A stretch of 64,000 nt of DNA, from positions 1,054,001-1,118,000 of the forward strand of contig NZ_JAKWJP010000001.1 in assembly GCF_022761035.1 (NCBI RefSeq), written 5' to 3'. The translations under genes and the position numbers were made by a program. This document shows, piece after piece, positions 15,269 to 24,392 of the stretch. The notes below the pieces were generated by a model. The model ran no database searches. It had not been told where the DNA came from and saw nothing but the letters and a program-made list of their open reading frames with translations. This DNA is from Microbacterium sp. SS28 (GTDB taxonomy: Bacteria > Actinomycetota > Actinomycetes > Actinomycetales > Microbacteriaceae). Numbering within the stretch: the stretch's first letter is position 1; each line of letters opens with the position of its first letter.

Positions 15269-16986
15269 TCGGGGAGGCGCGAGGCTTGATCGACGTCGTG
15301 GAGGCGAGCATCGCCGAGCTGCGCTCCGCCCTCGAATCCGGCGAGGCGACGGCCGTCGCGCTCGTCGAGGCGTACCTCGCGCGCATCGACGCCTACGACG
15401 GGAGCGACACCGCGACGGCGCTGAACGCCGTCGTCGTGCGCAACCCCGAGGCGATCGCCGAGGCCGCGGCATCCGATGACCGCAGACGCCGCGGGCAGGC
15501 GCGGGGGCCCCTCGACGGCATCCCGTACACGGCGAAGGATTCGTACCTCGTGAAGGGCCTCACCGCCGCGGCGGGCAGCCCCGCGTTCGCCGACCTCGTC
15601 GCGCAGCGCGACGCGTTCACGATCGAGCGCCTCCGCGCCGCCGGCGCCATCTGCCTGGGCCTCACGAACATGCCGCCCATGGCCAACGGTGGCATGCAGC
15701 GCGGCGTCTACGGGCGCGCCGAGAGCCCCTACAACGCCGACTTCCTGACGGCTCCGTTCGGATCGGGCTCGTCGAACGGCTCCGGAACCGCGACGGCCGC
15801 GAGCTTCGCGGCCTTCGGACTCGGAGAGGAGACGTGGTCGAGCGGACGCGGCCCCGCGTCGAACAACGCCCTGTGCGCCTACACCCCCTCGCGCGGCGTG
15901 ATCTCGACGCGCGGGAACTGGCCGCTCGTGCCGACGATGGACGTCGTCGTGCCCCACACCCGCACGATGGCCGACCTGCTCGAGGTGCTCGAGGTCATCG
16001 TCACCGACGATCCCGAGACGCGCGGCGACTTCTGGCGCGCCCAGCCCTGGGTCGCGCTGCCCACTCCCGCCGAGGTGCGCCCCGCGTCGTACCCCTCACT
16101 CCTGGCCGACGCCGACCTCGCCGGCCGGCGAATCGGCATCCCGCGCATGTACGTGGGTGCCGACCCCGACGCGGGAACCGGCACGGGCATCGGCGGTCCG
16201 ACGGGCGAGCGCATCGAGACCCGAGCGTCGATCATCGCGCTGTGGGAGGACGCCCGGCGCGCACTAGAGTCCGCCGGCGCGACGGTCGTCGAGGTCGATT
16301 TCCCCGTCGTGTCGAACTACGAGGGCGACCGCGCCGGCGCGCCCACGATCGCGACGCGCGGCCTCGTCACCCCCGAGTACCTGAAGCGCGAGATCATCGA
16401 CCTCTCGGCGTGGGGCTGGGACGACTTCCTCGCCGCCAACGGTGATCCCGCGCTGTCGACCCTCGCCGACGTCGACGGCGCCGCGATCTTCCCGCACCCC
16501 GCGGGCGCGCTGCCCGATCGCTACACGGGCTTCGACGACGACATCGCGGAGTACCCCGACTGGGTCCGCGCGAACCCCGGCGCGACGCCCTGGGCCGACA
16601 TGCCCGAGCTCGAGGCGGGCCTGCGCGGGCTCGAAGAGACACGCCGCATCGACCTCGAAGACTGGATGGACGGCCTCGGCCTTGACGCCGTCGTCTTCCC
16701 CGCGGTCGCGGATGTCGCGCCCGCCGACATGGATCGGGTCGCGGCATCCGCCGATCTCGGCTGGCGCAACGGGGTCTGGGTCGCCAACGGCAACCTCGCG
16801 ATCCGGCACCTCGGCATCCCGACCGTGACGGTGCCGATGGGGACGATGGAGGACATCGGGATGCCGGTGGGCCTGACCTTCGCCGGGCGCGCGTACGACG
16901 ACTCGGCGCTGCTGCGGCTCGCGGCGGCGTTCGAGGCAACGGGCGCCCGGCGCACCGAGCCGCCGCGGACTCCGCGCCTGCCGTAG
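15265..16986 (+). CDS. Amidase-signature family amidohydrolase
   Basis: A 573-residue amidase-signature enzyme. The catalytic Lys is in GIPYTAKDSYLV, the cis-Ser in the Gly/Ser-rich GSGSSNGSGTATA, and the nucleophile Ser in EETWSSGRGPASNN, together the Ser-cisSer-Lys triad. A central insertion (about residues 310-460) is longer than in simple amidases. GTG 15265 lies seven bases after GGAGG and overlaps the aguA stop. Coupling to agmatine deiminase suggests it hydrolyses N-carbamoylputrescine or a related amide in place of AguB; this is inference. The family is broad, so other amides remain possible. Confidence 0.85.
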   Translation: MIGEARGLIDVVEASIAELRSALESGEATAVALVEAYLARIDAYDGSDTATALNAVVVRNPEAIAEAAASDDRRRRGQARGPLDGIPYTAKDSYLVKGLTAAAGSPAFADLVAQRDAFTIERLRAAGAICLGLTNMPPMANGGMQRGVYGRAESPYNADFLTAPFGSGSSNGSGTATAASFAAFGLGEETWSSGRGPASNNALCAYTPSRGVISTRGNWPLVPTMDVVVPHTRTMADLLEVLEVIVTDDPETRGDFWRAQPWVALPTPAEVRPASYPSLLADADLAGRRIGIPRMYVGADPDAGTGTGIGGPTGERIETRASIIALWEDARRALESAGATVVEVDFPVVSNYEGDRAGAPTIATRGLVTPEYLKREIIDLSAWGWDDFLAANGDPALSTLADVDGAAIFPHPAGALPDRYTGFDDDIAEYPDWVRANPGATPWADMPELEAGLRGLEETRRIDLEDWMDGLGLDAVVFPAVADVAPADMDRVAASADLGWRNGVWVANGNLAIRHLGIPTVTVPMGTMEDIGMPVGLTFAGRAYDDSALLRLAAAFEATGARRTEPPRTPRLP

Positions 16987-16995
16987 CGTCGAGTC

Positions 16996-17544
16996 GTGCC
17001 GTCGCTGGACTTCTCCCCCGCTCTCGATCGCCCCGACCTCGTCGCCGAGCCCGTACGGCGAGGCTTGGAGGCCCTCGACGCGTCGCTCGCGGCGCAGGTG
17101 CGCGTCACGCCGATCGATGCTTCGCTCGCCGACACAGCGGCGTTCTGCGAGGCCTACGGAGTCGGAATGGACGAGGGGGCGAACTGCATCGTCGTGGCGG
17201 GCACGCGGGGCGAGACGACGACCTACGCCGCCTGCCTCGTGCTCGGGACGACGCGTCTGGACGTCAACGGGACGGTACGGAGGCTCCTCGGCGCGCGGCG
17301 GGCGAGTTTCGCGCCGATGGACGACGCCGTCGCGCTCACGGGCATGGAGTACGGCGGCATCACGCCGATCGGGCTTCCGGAGGACTGGATGATCCTCGTC
17401 GATCCACGGGTGGCGGAGCTCGCGGCGGGGATCGTGGGGGCGGGCATCCGGGGCGCGAAGCTCTCGGTGCCGGGCGCCGTGCTCGCGGCGCTCCCCCACG
17501 CCCAGGTCGTCGACGGTCTCGCCCGCGAGGTTCCCGCGGGCTGA
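16996..17544 (+). CDS. YbaK/EbsC-family (aminoacyl-tRNA deacylase-like) protein
   Basis: A 182-residue protein. Residues 35-165 read as a YbaK/prolyl-tRNA-editing domain: TPIDASLADTAAFCEAYGV, then CIVVAGTRGETTTYAACLV, ASFAPMDDAVALTGMEYGGITPIGLP and the late GIRGAKLSVPGAVL. Such proteins hydrolyse misacylated tRNA (for example Cys- or Ala-tRNAPro), although many family members are untested. GTG start nine bases after the amidase stop; no strong ribosome-binding site is seen, so it may be translationally coupled. A link with the agmatine genes is not obvious. Confidence 0.85.
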   Translation: MPSLDFSPALDRPDLVAEPVRRGLEALDASLAAQVRVTPIDASLADTAAFCEAYGVGMDEGANCIVVAGTRGETTTYAACLVLGTTRLDVNGTVRRLLGARRASFAPMDDAVALTGMEYGGITPIGLPEDWMILVDPRVAELAAGIVGAGIRGAKLSVPGAVLAALPHAQVVDGLAREVPAG

Positions 17545-17561
17545 TCCGCCGGGCCGCGATC

Positions 17562-17584
17562 CGGTCGCTGAGCGTGCCGAAGCG
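17562..17584. repeat. Degenerate half-site of the GGTCG-TGAGCG repeat family
   Basis: CGGTCGCTGAGCGTGCCGAAGCG lies between the ends of two convergent genes and resembles one arm of the hairpin repeats at 44984-45024 and 49396-49503. Only this one arm is recognisable. Confidence 0.45.
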
Positions 17585-17637
17585 TCGGACCCTCGTCGAG
17601 CTCGGGACCGTGGGGGCCCGGCCGGGCGCGGCCGGCG

Positions 17638-19023
17638 TCAGGCCAGGGTGTCGAGGATCGAGGTCAGCAGCTCGAACGTCGTCAAGGGGCTGATGATCGC
17701 GAAGCGCAGGACGGGCTCCCCCGCGTGCGAGCTCGGCACGACGAACCCGTGCTGGTCGTCGAGCAGCCGCTCGGACCACGCCTGATAGTCGGCGAGCGTC
17801 CAGCCGTCGCGGCGGAACACGACGACCGACAGCTGCGGATCCCGTACGAGCGAGAGCCCCTCCCGTGACTCGATCTCGTCGGCGATGCGCCGCGCGAGGT
17901 CGATCCCGTACGTGATGGCGGCGCGGTACTCGTCCGTGCCGTACGTCGCGAGCGAGTACCACAGGGGCAGTCCGCGCGCCCGGCGGGTCAGCTGCACGCC
18001 GAGGTCCGAGGGGTTCCAGTCGGCGGCATCCGTCAGCGTGTCGAGGTATTCGGCCTTCTGCGTGTGCGCGCGCAGCCCGATGGACGGATCGCGATAGAGG
18101 AGCGCGCACGCGTCGAAGGGCGCGAAGAGCCACTTGTGCGGGTCGACGATGACCGAGTCCGCGTGCTCGACGCCGGCGAAGAGCAGCCGCGTGCGGTCGA
18201 CGAGCATCGCGGCCAGGCCGTAGGCGCCGTCGATGTGCAGCCACACGCCGCGCTCGGTCGTGACGGCGGCGATCGAGGCGATGTCGTCGACGATCCCGAA
18301 GTTCGTCGTTCCGCCCGTCGCGACGACCGCGAACACGGCGTCGCCGTGCACCTCGAGCGCTGCGGCCACCGCGTCGCCGTGGAGGCGGCCCGCGGCATCC
18401 GGAATCGCCTTCGCGATGTCGACGTCCATGACCTCCGCGGCCGACGCGATCGACGAGTGCGCCTCGGCGCTGCAGACGACGACCCACCGGGCGGGATCCG
18501 GATGCCCCGCCTCGCGGTTGCGCCGGCGCGCGGCGTCGCGCGCCGCGACGAGCGCCGAGAGGTTGCCGATCGTGCCGCCCTGCACGAAGACGCCGCCCGC
18601 GCCCGCCGGCAGGCCGAACTCGCCCGCGAGCCAGTGCAGCACCTCGTTCTCGGCGAAGATCGCGCCCGAGCCCTCCATCCACGACCCGCCGTAGATCGCC
18701 GAGGCCGACACGATGAGGTCGAAGGCGATCGACGCCTTCGTGGGGGCCGACGGGATGAACGACAGATATCCGGGGTGGTCGGTCGAGACGCACGCGGGGG
18801 CGAGCACGTTCTCGAACAGGGCCGCGGCCCGTCGCGCGCCGATGCCCGCCGGCGTGATCGAACCGGACGCGAGGCGCGCGAGGTCACGCGGGGTGAGGGG
18901 CTTGTCGAGCGGCACGTCCTCGTAGAGCGCGCGCCGCCGCGCGTAGTCGAGGACGACGTCGACGGTCGCGCGCGTCTCGTCGGAGAGTGCGTGCATGCGC
19001 GCGGGCGAAGGGGTCTCGGTCAT
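17638..19023 (-). CDS. PLP-dependent group II amino acid decarboxylase
   Basis: A 461-residue enzyme of the glutamate/aromatic/aspartate decarboxylase fold. Marks are GGTIGNLSALVAARDAA (phosphate binding), the His-containing CSAEAHSSIASAAEVM, HIDGAYGLAAM (Asp that pairs with the PLP nitrogen) and Lys297 in DPHKWLFAPFDACALL. It removes CO2 from an L-amino acid; the exact substrate (for example Asp, 2,4-diaminobutyrate, Tyr or Trp) cannot be called by eye. The start is ATG 19023, four bases after GGGAGG. It stands downstream of the alditol-oxidase-like gene on the same strand with a 63-base gap. Confidence 0.88.
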   Translation of the reverse strand: MTETPSPARMHALSDETRATVDVVLDYARRRALYEDVPLDKPLTPRDLARLASGSITPAGIGARRAAALFENVLAPACVSTDHPGYLSFIPSAPTKASIAFDLIVSASAIYGGSWMEGSGAIFAENEVLHWLAGEFGLPAGAGGVFVQGGTIGNLSALVAARDAARRRNREAGHPDPARWVVVCSAEAHSSIASAAEVMDVDIAKAIPDAAGRLHGDAVAAALEVHGDAVFAVVATGGTTNFGIVDDIASIAAVTTERGVWLHIDGAYGLAAMLVDRTRLLFAGVEHADSVIVDPHKWLFAPFDACALLYRDPSIGLRAHTQKAEYLDTLTDAADWNPSDLGVQLTRRARGLPLWYSLATYGTDEYRAAITYGIDLARRIADEIESREGLSLVRDPQLSVVVFRRDGWTLADYQAWSERLLDDQHGFVVPSSHAGEPVLRFAIISPLTTFELLTSILDTLA

Positions 19024-19086
19024 GGAACCTCCCGTGGTCGATCCCATTGTGGAGCCCCGACCCGTCCACGTCACGGACCGAGCGGC

Positions 19087-20337
19087 TCAGCGCGGGTCGC
19101 GCAGCCCCAGCCGTTCGAGGTGTGCGTTCGAGAACCGGCCCTCGGGGTCGAGGCGCTCGAACACGGCACGGGCGTCCGCGAGGCGAGGGTGCACGCGCGC
19201 GATCTCGTCGGCCGTGAACCCGTGCACCTTGCCCCAGTGCGGGCGCGCACGGAAGGGGGCGAGCGCCGCCTCGATCACGGGCAGCAGCTCCCCTACCTCG
19301 TCGGGCCGGTCGAACCACGTGAAGTGGATGATGACGATGTCCTGCTGATACGCGCCGCTCAGCCACAGCTCGTCGCGCACGGCCGTGCGGATCTCGCTCA
19401 CCACGAGATGAGGACGGATGCTGTCGCCCAGCGCGCGCACGGCGTCGAGCGCCGCCGCGCCATGCTCACGGGGCACGAAGTACTCGGTCTGGATCTCTTC
19501 GCCGAAGGAGGGCTCGCTGTCCAGGCGGAAATGCGGGAGGCGCAGCATCCAGGGTCCGGGAACTCCACCGACCTCGGTGATGTTGTCGCCGCTGCCGAGC
19601 GGCGAATCGGGGCCCGTCGCGCGGTGACCGTCGAGCAGCGTGTCGGGCACGGCGTCGTCGTCGGCCGCGAGCCGGGTCTTGACCCACACCGCCTCGATCG
19701 TCTCGGGATCCCAGCGGGTGAAGAGCGACACGCTGTAGCCGGCACCCGTGAGCGCTGCGAGATCGGCCAGCGCGGCATCCCACGACACGCCCGCATAGAT
19801 GTCCTGCCGCGCGCGGTAGGAGGGCTCGATGTCGAGGGTCAGCGCGACGATGATGCCGAACGCGCCGACGCCCACGGCGAGCGCCGCGAAGTCGGGTTCG
19901 CCGCGCTGCACGTCGTGCACCTCTCCGTCCGCGCCGACGTAGCGGATGCCGCGCACGGCGGTCGTCAGGACGCCGTTCCCGTCGCCCGAGCCGTGCGTCG
20001 CGGTCGCCGTGGCCCCCGCGACCGAGATGTGCGGCAGCGAGCCCATGTTGTGCAGGGCCCAGCCACGCTCGTCGAGCGCCTGCGCGACGATGCCGTACCG
20101 CGTGCCCGCCGCGACTGTCGCGGTGCGCGCGTCCTCGTCGATGACGATGTCTCCCACAAGACCCGACACGTCGATGAGCGTGCCCGCCGTGTCGGGCAGA
20201 TCGGTGAACGAGTGTCGCGTCCCGAGCGCGTGGACCGGTCCGCCCTCACGGACGATCCGCTGCACGTCCTCGACGGTCGACGCCGTCACGATCCGGGGTG
20301 CGGCGTACTCGTAGGTTCCCGCCCAGTTGCGCGGCAT
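19087..20337 (-). CDS. aldO: Alditol oxidase-like FAD enzyme (AldO family)
   Basis: A 416-residue vanillyl-alcohol-oxidase-fold flavoprotein. His42 in LGTRHSF is at the place of the covalent FAD-histidine of Streptomyces AldO, and many other segments agree with AldO: NWAG at the start, NMGSLPHISVAGATAT.THGSG, YSVSLFT, GVPGPWMLRLPHFR, EYFVPREH and RPHWGKVH. AldO oxidises terminal hydroxyls of polyols with O2 and releases H2O2. The start follows GAAGGAG by four bases. The gene lies 70 bases downstream of the FadR-type regulator of the apionate operon, so it may oxidise a C5 or branched polyol or sugar feeding that pathway. That link is inferred. Confidence 0.85.
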   Translation of the reverse strand: MPRNWAGTYEYAAPRIVTASTVEDVQRIVREGGPVHALGTRHSFTDLPDTAGTLIDVSGLVGDIVIDEDARTATVAAGTRYGIVAQALDERGWALHNMGSLPHISVAGATATATHGSGDGNGVLTTAVRGIRYVGADGEVHDVQRGEPDFAALAVGVGAFGIIVALTLDIEPSYRARQDIYAGVSWDAALADLAALTGAGYSVSLFTRWDPETIEAVWVKTRLAADDDAVPDTLLDGHRATGPDSPLGSGDNITEVGGVPGPWMLRLPHFRLDSEPSFGEEIQTEYFVPREHGAAALDAVRALGDSIRPHLVVSEIRTAVRDELWLSGAYQQDIVIIHFTWFDRPDEVGELLPVIEAALAPFRARPHWGKVHGFTADEIARVHPRLADARAVFERLDPEGRFSNAHLERLGLRDPR

Positions 20338-20407
20338 CCGTTCTCCTTCTGTCAGCGGTTCCGTGTGTGTCCGGCGGCGGCCCCGATCGACCGGGACGCC
20401 TGAGCGG

Positions 20408-21145
20408 TCAGCGCGAGGCTTCGGCGGCGACGCGCGCCGAGGCCGTCGCCATGTGCACCGCCATGGCCGAGGCCGAGGCGTCTTCGTCGCGGGCCTCGAT
20501 CGCGCGGAAGACCGCGGCGTGTTCGTCGATGGCGGTGCGCGCGGCGTCCTCGTCGTGGACGGAGCGGTCGGCGTAGACCTGGAGCAGCGACCGCACGACG
20601 TGCAGCGTGTCGACGAGGATGTCGTTGCCGGCGGCCGCGGCGAGCGCGTCGTGGAACTCGAGGTCGGCCTTCGCGAAGGCCTTGAGCGCTCCGACGCTCT
20701 CGCGCATGCGATCAAGGCTCGCATCGATCCGCGCGAGGTCGGATGCCGCTGCTCGCCCCGCCGCGAGCCGCGCGACGTAGATCTCGAGGCCGGACCGCAG
20801 CTCGAGCAGCTCGGCGGTGTTGCGCTCGCCGATCAGCAGCCCCCAGCGGAGGGTCTGTGGCAGGAGCTCGCTCGCGTTGCCGCGCAGGTAGGTGCCCGAG
20901 CCCGGGCGCACGTCGACGATGCCGAGGATCTCGAGCGCGGCGAGCGCTTCGCGCACGGCGGAGCGACCGACGCCGAGTGTCGCGGCGAGCTGCCGCTCGG
21001 GAGGAAGCCGCGTGCCGGGGGCGATCGATCCGCCCGTGAAGAGGTCGAGCAGGCGGCGAGCGACCTCGGAGACCGGCGTGCCGGCGGGCAGCGCGCCGAG
21101 GGCTGCGGAGATCTCCGCCGAGCTGTCGCCGGGGTATGCGGGCAT
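20408..21145 (-). CDS. FadR/GntR-family regulator of the apionate operon
   Basis: A 245-residue regulator. The winged HTH occupies about residues 22-90 (VSEVARRLLDLFTGGSIAPGTRLPPERQLAATLGVGRSAVREALAALEILGIVDVRPGSGTYL), typical of GntR, and the all-helical C-terminal domain (ELLELRSGLEIYVARLAA, FHDALAAAAGN, HAAVFRAIEARD) is FCD/FadR type. Such domains usually bind a small organic acid. It is divergent from the MFS-led operon, 116 bases away, with a promoter-embedded palindrome between. Probably it represses that operon until apionate or a downstream acid is present. Confidence 0.88.
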   Translation of the reverse strand: MPAYPGDSSAEISAALGALPAGTPVSEVARRLLDLFTGGSIAPGTRLPPERQLAATLGVGRSAVREALAALEILGIVDVRPGSGTYLRGNASELLPQTLRWGLLIGERNTAELLELRSGLEIYVARLAAGRAAASDLARIDASLDRMRESVGALKAFAKADLEFHDALAAAAGNDILVDTLHVVRSLLQVYADRSVHDEDAARTAIDEHAAVFRAIEARDEDASASAMAVHMATASARVAAEASR

Positions 21146-21180
21146 GGGGACAACCTACCGATATTTCTCACGGCCCGGTA

Positions 21181-21209
21181 TTGCAATTGGTCAACCGGTT
21201 TGCCATACT
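21181..21209 (+). promoter_or_regulatory. Promoter of the apionate operon with palindromic operator in its spacer
   Basis: A -35-like TTGCAA (21181-21186) and a -10-like CATACT (21204-21209) are 17 bases apart. The spacer holds GGTCAACCGGTTTGCC (21189-21204), an imperfect palindrome around AACCGGTT. A regulator bound there would sit exactly between the two elements. The adjacent divergent FadR-type gene is the obvious candidate. Confidence 0.6.
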
Positions 21210-21261
21210 GGCCGGACCCCAGAACGAACCTTCATCGTCGTCGATCGATTTCGGAGTCAAC

Positions 21262-22647
21262 GTGGACCACACCCCAACTGCTGAGCGCGCCGACGTCGCG
21301 CGCTCCGCCATCCGCAAGGTGTCCTTGCGCCTCGTGCCGTTCGTGGCGCTGATGTTCTTCATCAACTACCTCGACCGCACCGCGATCGGCTTCGCCGCCC
21401 CCAACGGCATGAACGAGGATCTCGGGCTCAGCGCGGCTCAGTTCGGCTTCGCGTCGGGCGTCTTCTTCATCGGCTACATCCTGCTCGAGGTGCCCTCGAA
21501 CCTGGCCCTGCACAAGTTCGGGGCGCGTCGCTGGCTCTCGCGCATCATGGTCAGCTGGGGCATCGTCGCGCTGCTGTTCACGTGGGTGCAGAACTTCGAG
21601 CAGCTCGTCGTGCTGCGCTTCCTCCTCGGCGTCGCCGAGGCCGGGTTCTTCCCTGGCGCGATCCTGTTCCTGAGCCTGTGGGTGCCCGCCCAGTACCGCA
21701 GCCGCATCCTCATGCTCTTCTACCTGGCCCAGCCCCTCACGACCGTCATCGGCGCCCCGCTCGCCGGCTGGCTCATCCAGCACGGCGGCGGCTTCCTCGG
21801 ACTCGAGGGCTGGCGCTTCATGTTCTTCGGCGTCGCGATCCCCGCGATCGTCGTCGGAGTCATCGCGTGGTTCTACCTCAAGGACAAGCCGAAGGACGCC
21901 GGCTGGCTCACGACCGAGGAGCAGGACTGGCTCACGGAGTCCCTCGAGAGCGAGCGCAAGACGACCGAGGCCCGCGAGAACCACGTCTCGGTGCGCTTCG
22001 CCTTCAAGAGCGGCCGCGTGTGGGTGCTCTCGTTCATCTACTTCGGCTTCATCTACGGCCTGTACGCGCTCGCGTTCTTCCTCCCGACGATCATCGAGGG
22101 CTTCCAGGCGCAGACCGGCGTGACCTTCGACTTCTTCCAGAAGGGCCTCATCACGGCGATCCCGTACCTCCCCGCGGCGATCATCATGTACTTCTGGGCC
22201 CGCGACGCGTCCAAGCGCGGTCTCAAGACGTGGCACATCGCGATCCCCGCCCTCGTCGGCGGCGTCACCATCCCGATCGCCCTGTTCGCAGGATCCCCCG
22301 TCGCGACGATCGCCGTCATCACGATCACGGCATCCGCGATCTTTGCCGCCCTGCCCAACTTCTGGACCCTCCCGACGCGCTTCCTGACGGGCGCCGCGGC
22401 CGCGGCGGGTGTCGCGCTGATCAACACGATCGGCAACCTCGCGGGCTTCAGCGCCCCGTACATCACGGGCGCCGTGCACGACTGGACCGGGGGCTACGAA
22501 GTGCCGATGTTCATCGTCGGGTTCTTCATGCTCCTCTCCGCGGCGCTCATGCTGCTGCTCGCCCGCAGCAACCGCATCGCCCCGATCGAGCGCATCGTCG
22601 ACGAAGGCACTGCCACGGCCGCACAGGACGGGAAGACGCGCCGATGA
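21262..22647 (+). CDS. MFS transporter, anion:cation symporter type
   Basis: A 461-residue permease with 12 predicted helices. FINYLDRTAIGFAAP in the first helix, EVPSNLALHKFGARRW, LGVAEAGFFPGAILFLSLWVP and the mid-loop FYLKDKPKDAGWL are characteristic of the anion:cation symporter branch of the major facilitator superfamily, whose members carry sugar acids and other organic anions. GTG 21262 follows GGAG by five bases. It is the first gene of the apionate operon and shares an ATGA overlap with the kinase gene, so D-apionate (or its lactone) is the likely cargo. This is inferred from context. Confidence 0.88.
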   Translation: MDHTPTAERADVARSAIRKVSLRLVPFVALMFFINYLDRTAIGFAAPNGMNEDLGLSAAQFGFASGVFFIGYILLEVPSNLALHKFGARRWLSRIMVSWGIVALLFTWVQNFEQLVVLRFLLGVAEAGFFPGAILFLSLWVPAQYRSRILMLFYLAQPLTTVIGAPLAGWLIQHGGGFLGLEGWRFMFFGVAIPAIVVGVIAWFYLKDKPKDAGWLTTEEQDWLTESLESERKTTEARENHVSVRFAFKSGRVWVLSFIYFGFIYGLYALAFFLPTIIEGFQAQTGVTFDFFQKGLITAIPYLPAAIIMYFWARDASKRGLKTWHIAIPALVGGVTIPIALFAGSPVATIAVITITASAIFAALPNFWTLPTRFLTGAAAAAGVALINTIGNLAGFSAPYITGAVHDWTGGYEVPMFIVGFFMLLSAALMLLLARSNRIAPIERIVDEGTATAAQDGKTRR

Positions 22648-24389
22648 CCCGTCTCTGGAACGAGCCGTCCGCGTTCGCGGACGAGATGATCGACGGCTTC
22701 GTCGCCGCGAACGGTCGGTACGTCCGCCGTGTGCAGGGCGGTGTCGCACGGTCGACGGTCTCGCCCGCGGGCCAGGTCGCTGTCGTGATCGGCGGCGGCT
22801 CGGGCCACTACCCCGCGTTCGGCGGGCTCGTAGGTCCCGGCCTCGCGCACGGAGCCGCGATGGGCAACCTCTTCGCCTCGCCGTCGACGCAGCAGATCCA
22901 GGCTGTCGCGAAGGCGGCCGAGGGCGGCGGCGGCGTGTTCTTCAGCTACGGCAACTACGCCGGCGACGTGCTCAACTTCGACGCGGCGCAGGAGAGGCTG
23001 CGCGCCGAGGGCATCGCGTGCGAGACCGTCGCGGTCACCGACGACATCTTCAGCGCGTCGCCCGCCGAGAAGCACAAGCGGCGCGGCATCGCGGGAGACC
23101 TCACGGTCTTCCGCGCCGCTGCGGCGGCCGCTGAGGCCGGCTACGACCTCGCCGAGGTGACCCGCGTCGCGCGCCTCGCGAATGAGCGCACCCGCTCGTT
23201 CGGGGTGGCGTTCACGGGGTGCACACTGCCCGGCGCCGAGCAGCCGCTCTTCAGCGTCCCGGAGGGGCGCATGGCGATCGGCCTCGGCATCCATGGCGAG
23301 CCCGGCATCGACGAGACCGACATCCCGACCGCCGACGGCCTCGCCGAGCTGCTTGTCGAGAAGCTCCTCGAAGAGCTGCCGGACGGCGTCGACACAGCGC
23401 AGGGTGCCCGCGTCGTTCCCGTCCTCAACGGACTCGGCTCGCTCAAGTACGAGGAGCTCTTCGTCGTCTATCGCCGCGTCGCGCAGCTGCTCGAGCAGGC
23501 GGGCATCGAGATCGTCGACCCGCACGTCGGCGAGTACTGCACGAGCTTCGACATGGCCGGCGTCTCGCTGACCCTGTTCTGGCTCGACGACGAGCTCGCG
23601 GGCCTGTGGGAGACCCCCGTCGACACCCCCGCGTACCGTCGCGGTTCGGTCGCGCCGCAGTCGCTGCGGGATGCCGCAGGCGACCCCGACGCGCTCGATG
23701 CGGGTGCGGCATCCGAGGTCCCCCCGACCGACGACGACTCACACGCCGCCGCCGCCACCGTCGTCGCCGTGGTCGAGACGATCGCAGAGACGATAGACAC
23801 GCACGTCGACGAGCTCGGCCGCCTCGACTCCATCGCTGGCGACGGCGACCACGGCATCGGCATGCAGCGCGGCTCGCACGCGGCTCTCGACGCCGCCCGC
23901 GCGGCCTACGCCGCCGGCGCAGGAGCCGGCACGGTCCTCGAGCGTGCCGCCGACGGATGGTCCGACAAGGCCGGCGGCACGTCCGGCGCCCTGTGGGGCG
24001 TCATCCTGTCGTCCGTCGCCGGCGCGCTCGGCGACACGGGCCGCCCCTCGCGGGCCGCCGTCGCGACGGGTGTCGCCGCGGGACGCGCGGGAGTCATGGC
24101 GTACGGCAAGGCCGAGGTCGGCGACAAGACGCTCGTCGACGCGCTCGTCCCGTTCAGCGCGACCCTGACCGCGCAGATCGAGGGGGGCGCTCGCCTCGCC
24201 GACGCGTGGCGGGTCGCCGCCGACGCGACGACCCAGGCCGCCCTCGCGACCGCCGACCTGCTGCCCCGCATGGGCCGTGCGCGCACGCACGGCCAGAACA
24301 GCGTCGGCACCCCCGACCCGGGCGCCGTCTCGCTCGCCCTCATCGTGACCGCCGTCGCAGACCTCCTCGCGACGACCGAAAGGAACTGA
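22644..24389 (+). CDS. lerK: Erythrulose (dihydroxyacetone-type) kinase
   Basis: A 581-residue single-chain kinase with a DhaK domain (about 1-330) and a DhaL domain (about 375-580). The DhaK part has VIGGGSGHYPAFGG and the substrate-binding His217 in GIHGEPGID; the DhaL part has the metal-binding DSIAGDGDHGIGM. Single-chain ATP-dependent kinases of this type act on dihydroxyacetone or erythrulose. The two following genes (RpiB-like and TIM-like) match the erythrulose phosphate isomerases known from mycobacterial tetritol catabolism, which favours L- or D-erythrulose as substrate. The ATG overlaps the MFS stop. Confidence 0.8.
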   Translation: MTRLWNEPSAFADEMIDGFVAANGRYVRRVQGGVARSTVSPAGQVAVVIGGGSGHYPAFGGLVGPGLAHGAAMGNLFASPSTQQIQAVAKAAEGGGGVFFSYGNYAGDVLNFDAAQERLRAEGIACETVAVTDDIFSASPAEKHKRRGIAGDLTVFRAAAAAAEAGYDLAEVTRVARLANERTRSFGVAFTGCTLPGAEQPLFSVPEGRMAIGLGIHGEPGIDETDIPTADGLAELLVEKLLEELPDGVDTAQGARVVPVLNGLGSLKYEELFVVYRRVAQLLEQAGIEIVDPHVGEYCTSFDMAGVSLTLFWLDDELAGLWETPVDTPAYRRGSVAPQSLRDAAGDPDALDAGAASEVPPTDDDSHAAAATVVAVVETIAETIDTHVDELGRLDSIAGDGDHGIGMQRGSHAALDAARAAYAAGAGAGTVLERAADGWSDKAGGTSGALWGVILSSVAGALGDTGRPSRAAVATGVAAGRAGVMAYGKAEVGDKTLVDALVPFSATLTAQIEGGARLADAWRVAADATTQAALATADLLPRMGRARTHGQNSVGTPDPGAVSLALIVTAVADLLATTERN

Positions 24390-24392
24390 CCC

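Noticed and set aside
18064..20403. Open plus-strand frame of about 780 codons opposite the decarboxylase and AldO genes
   Set aside because: The translation is low-complexity and lacks any fold signature; the minus-strand genes explain the region.
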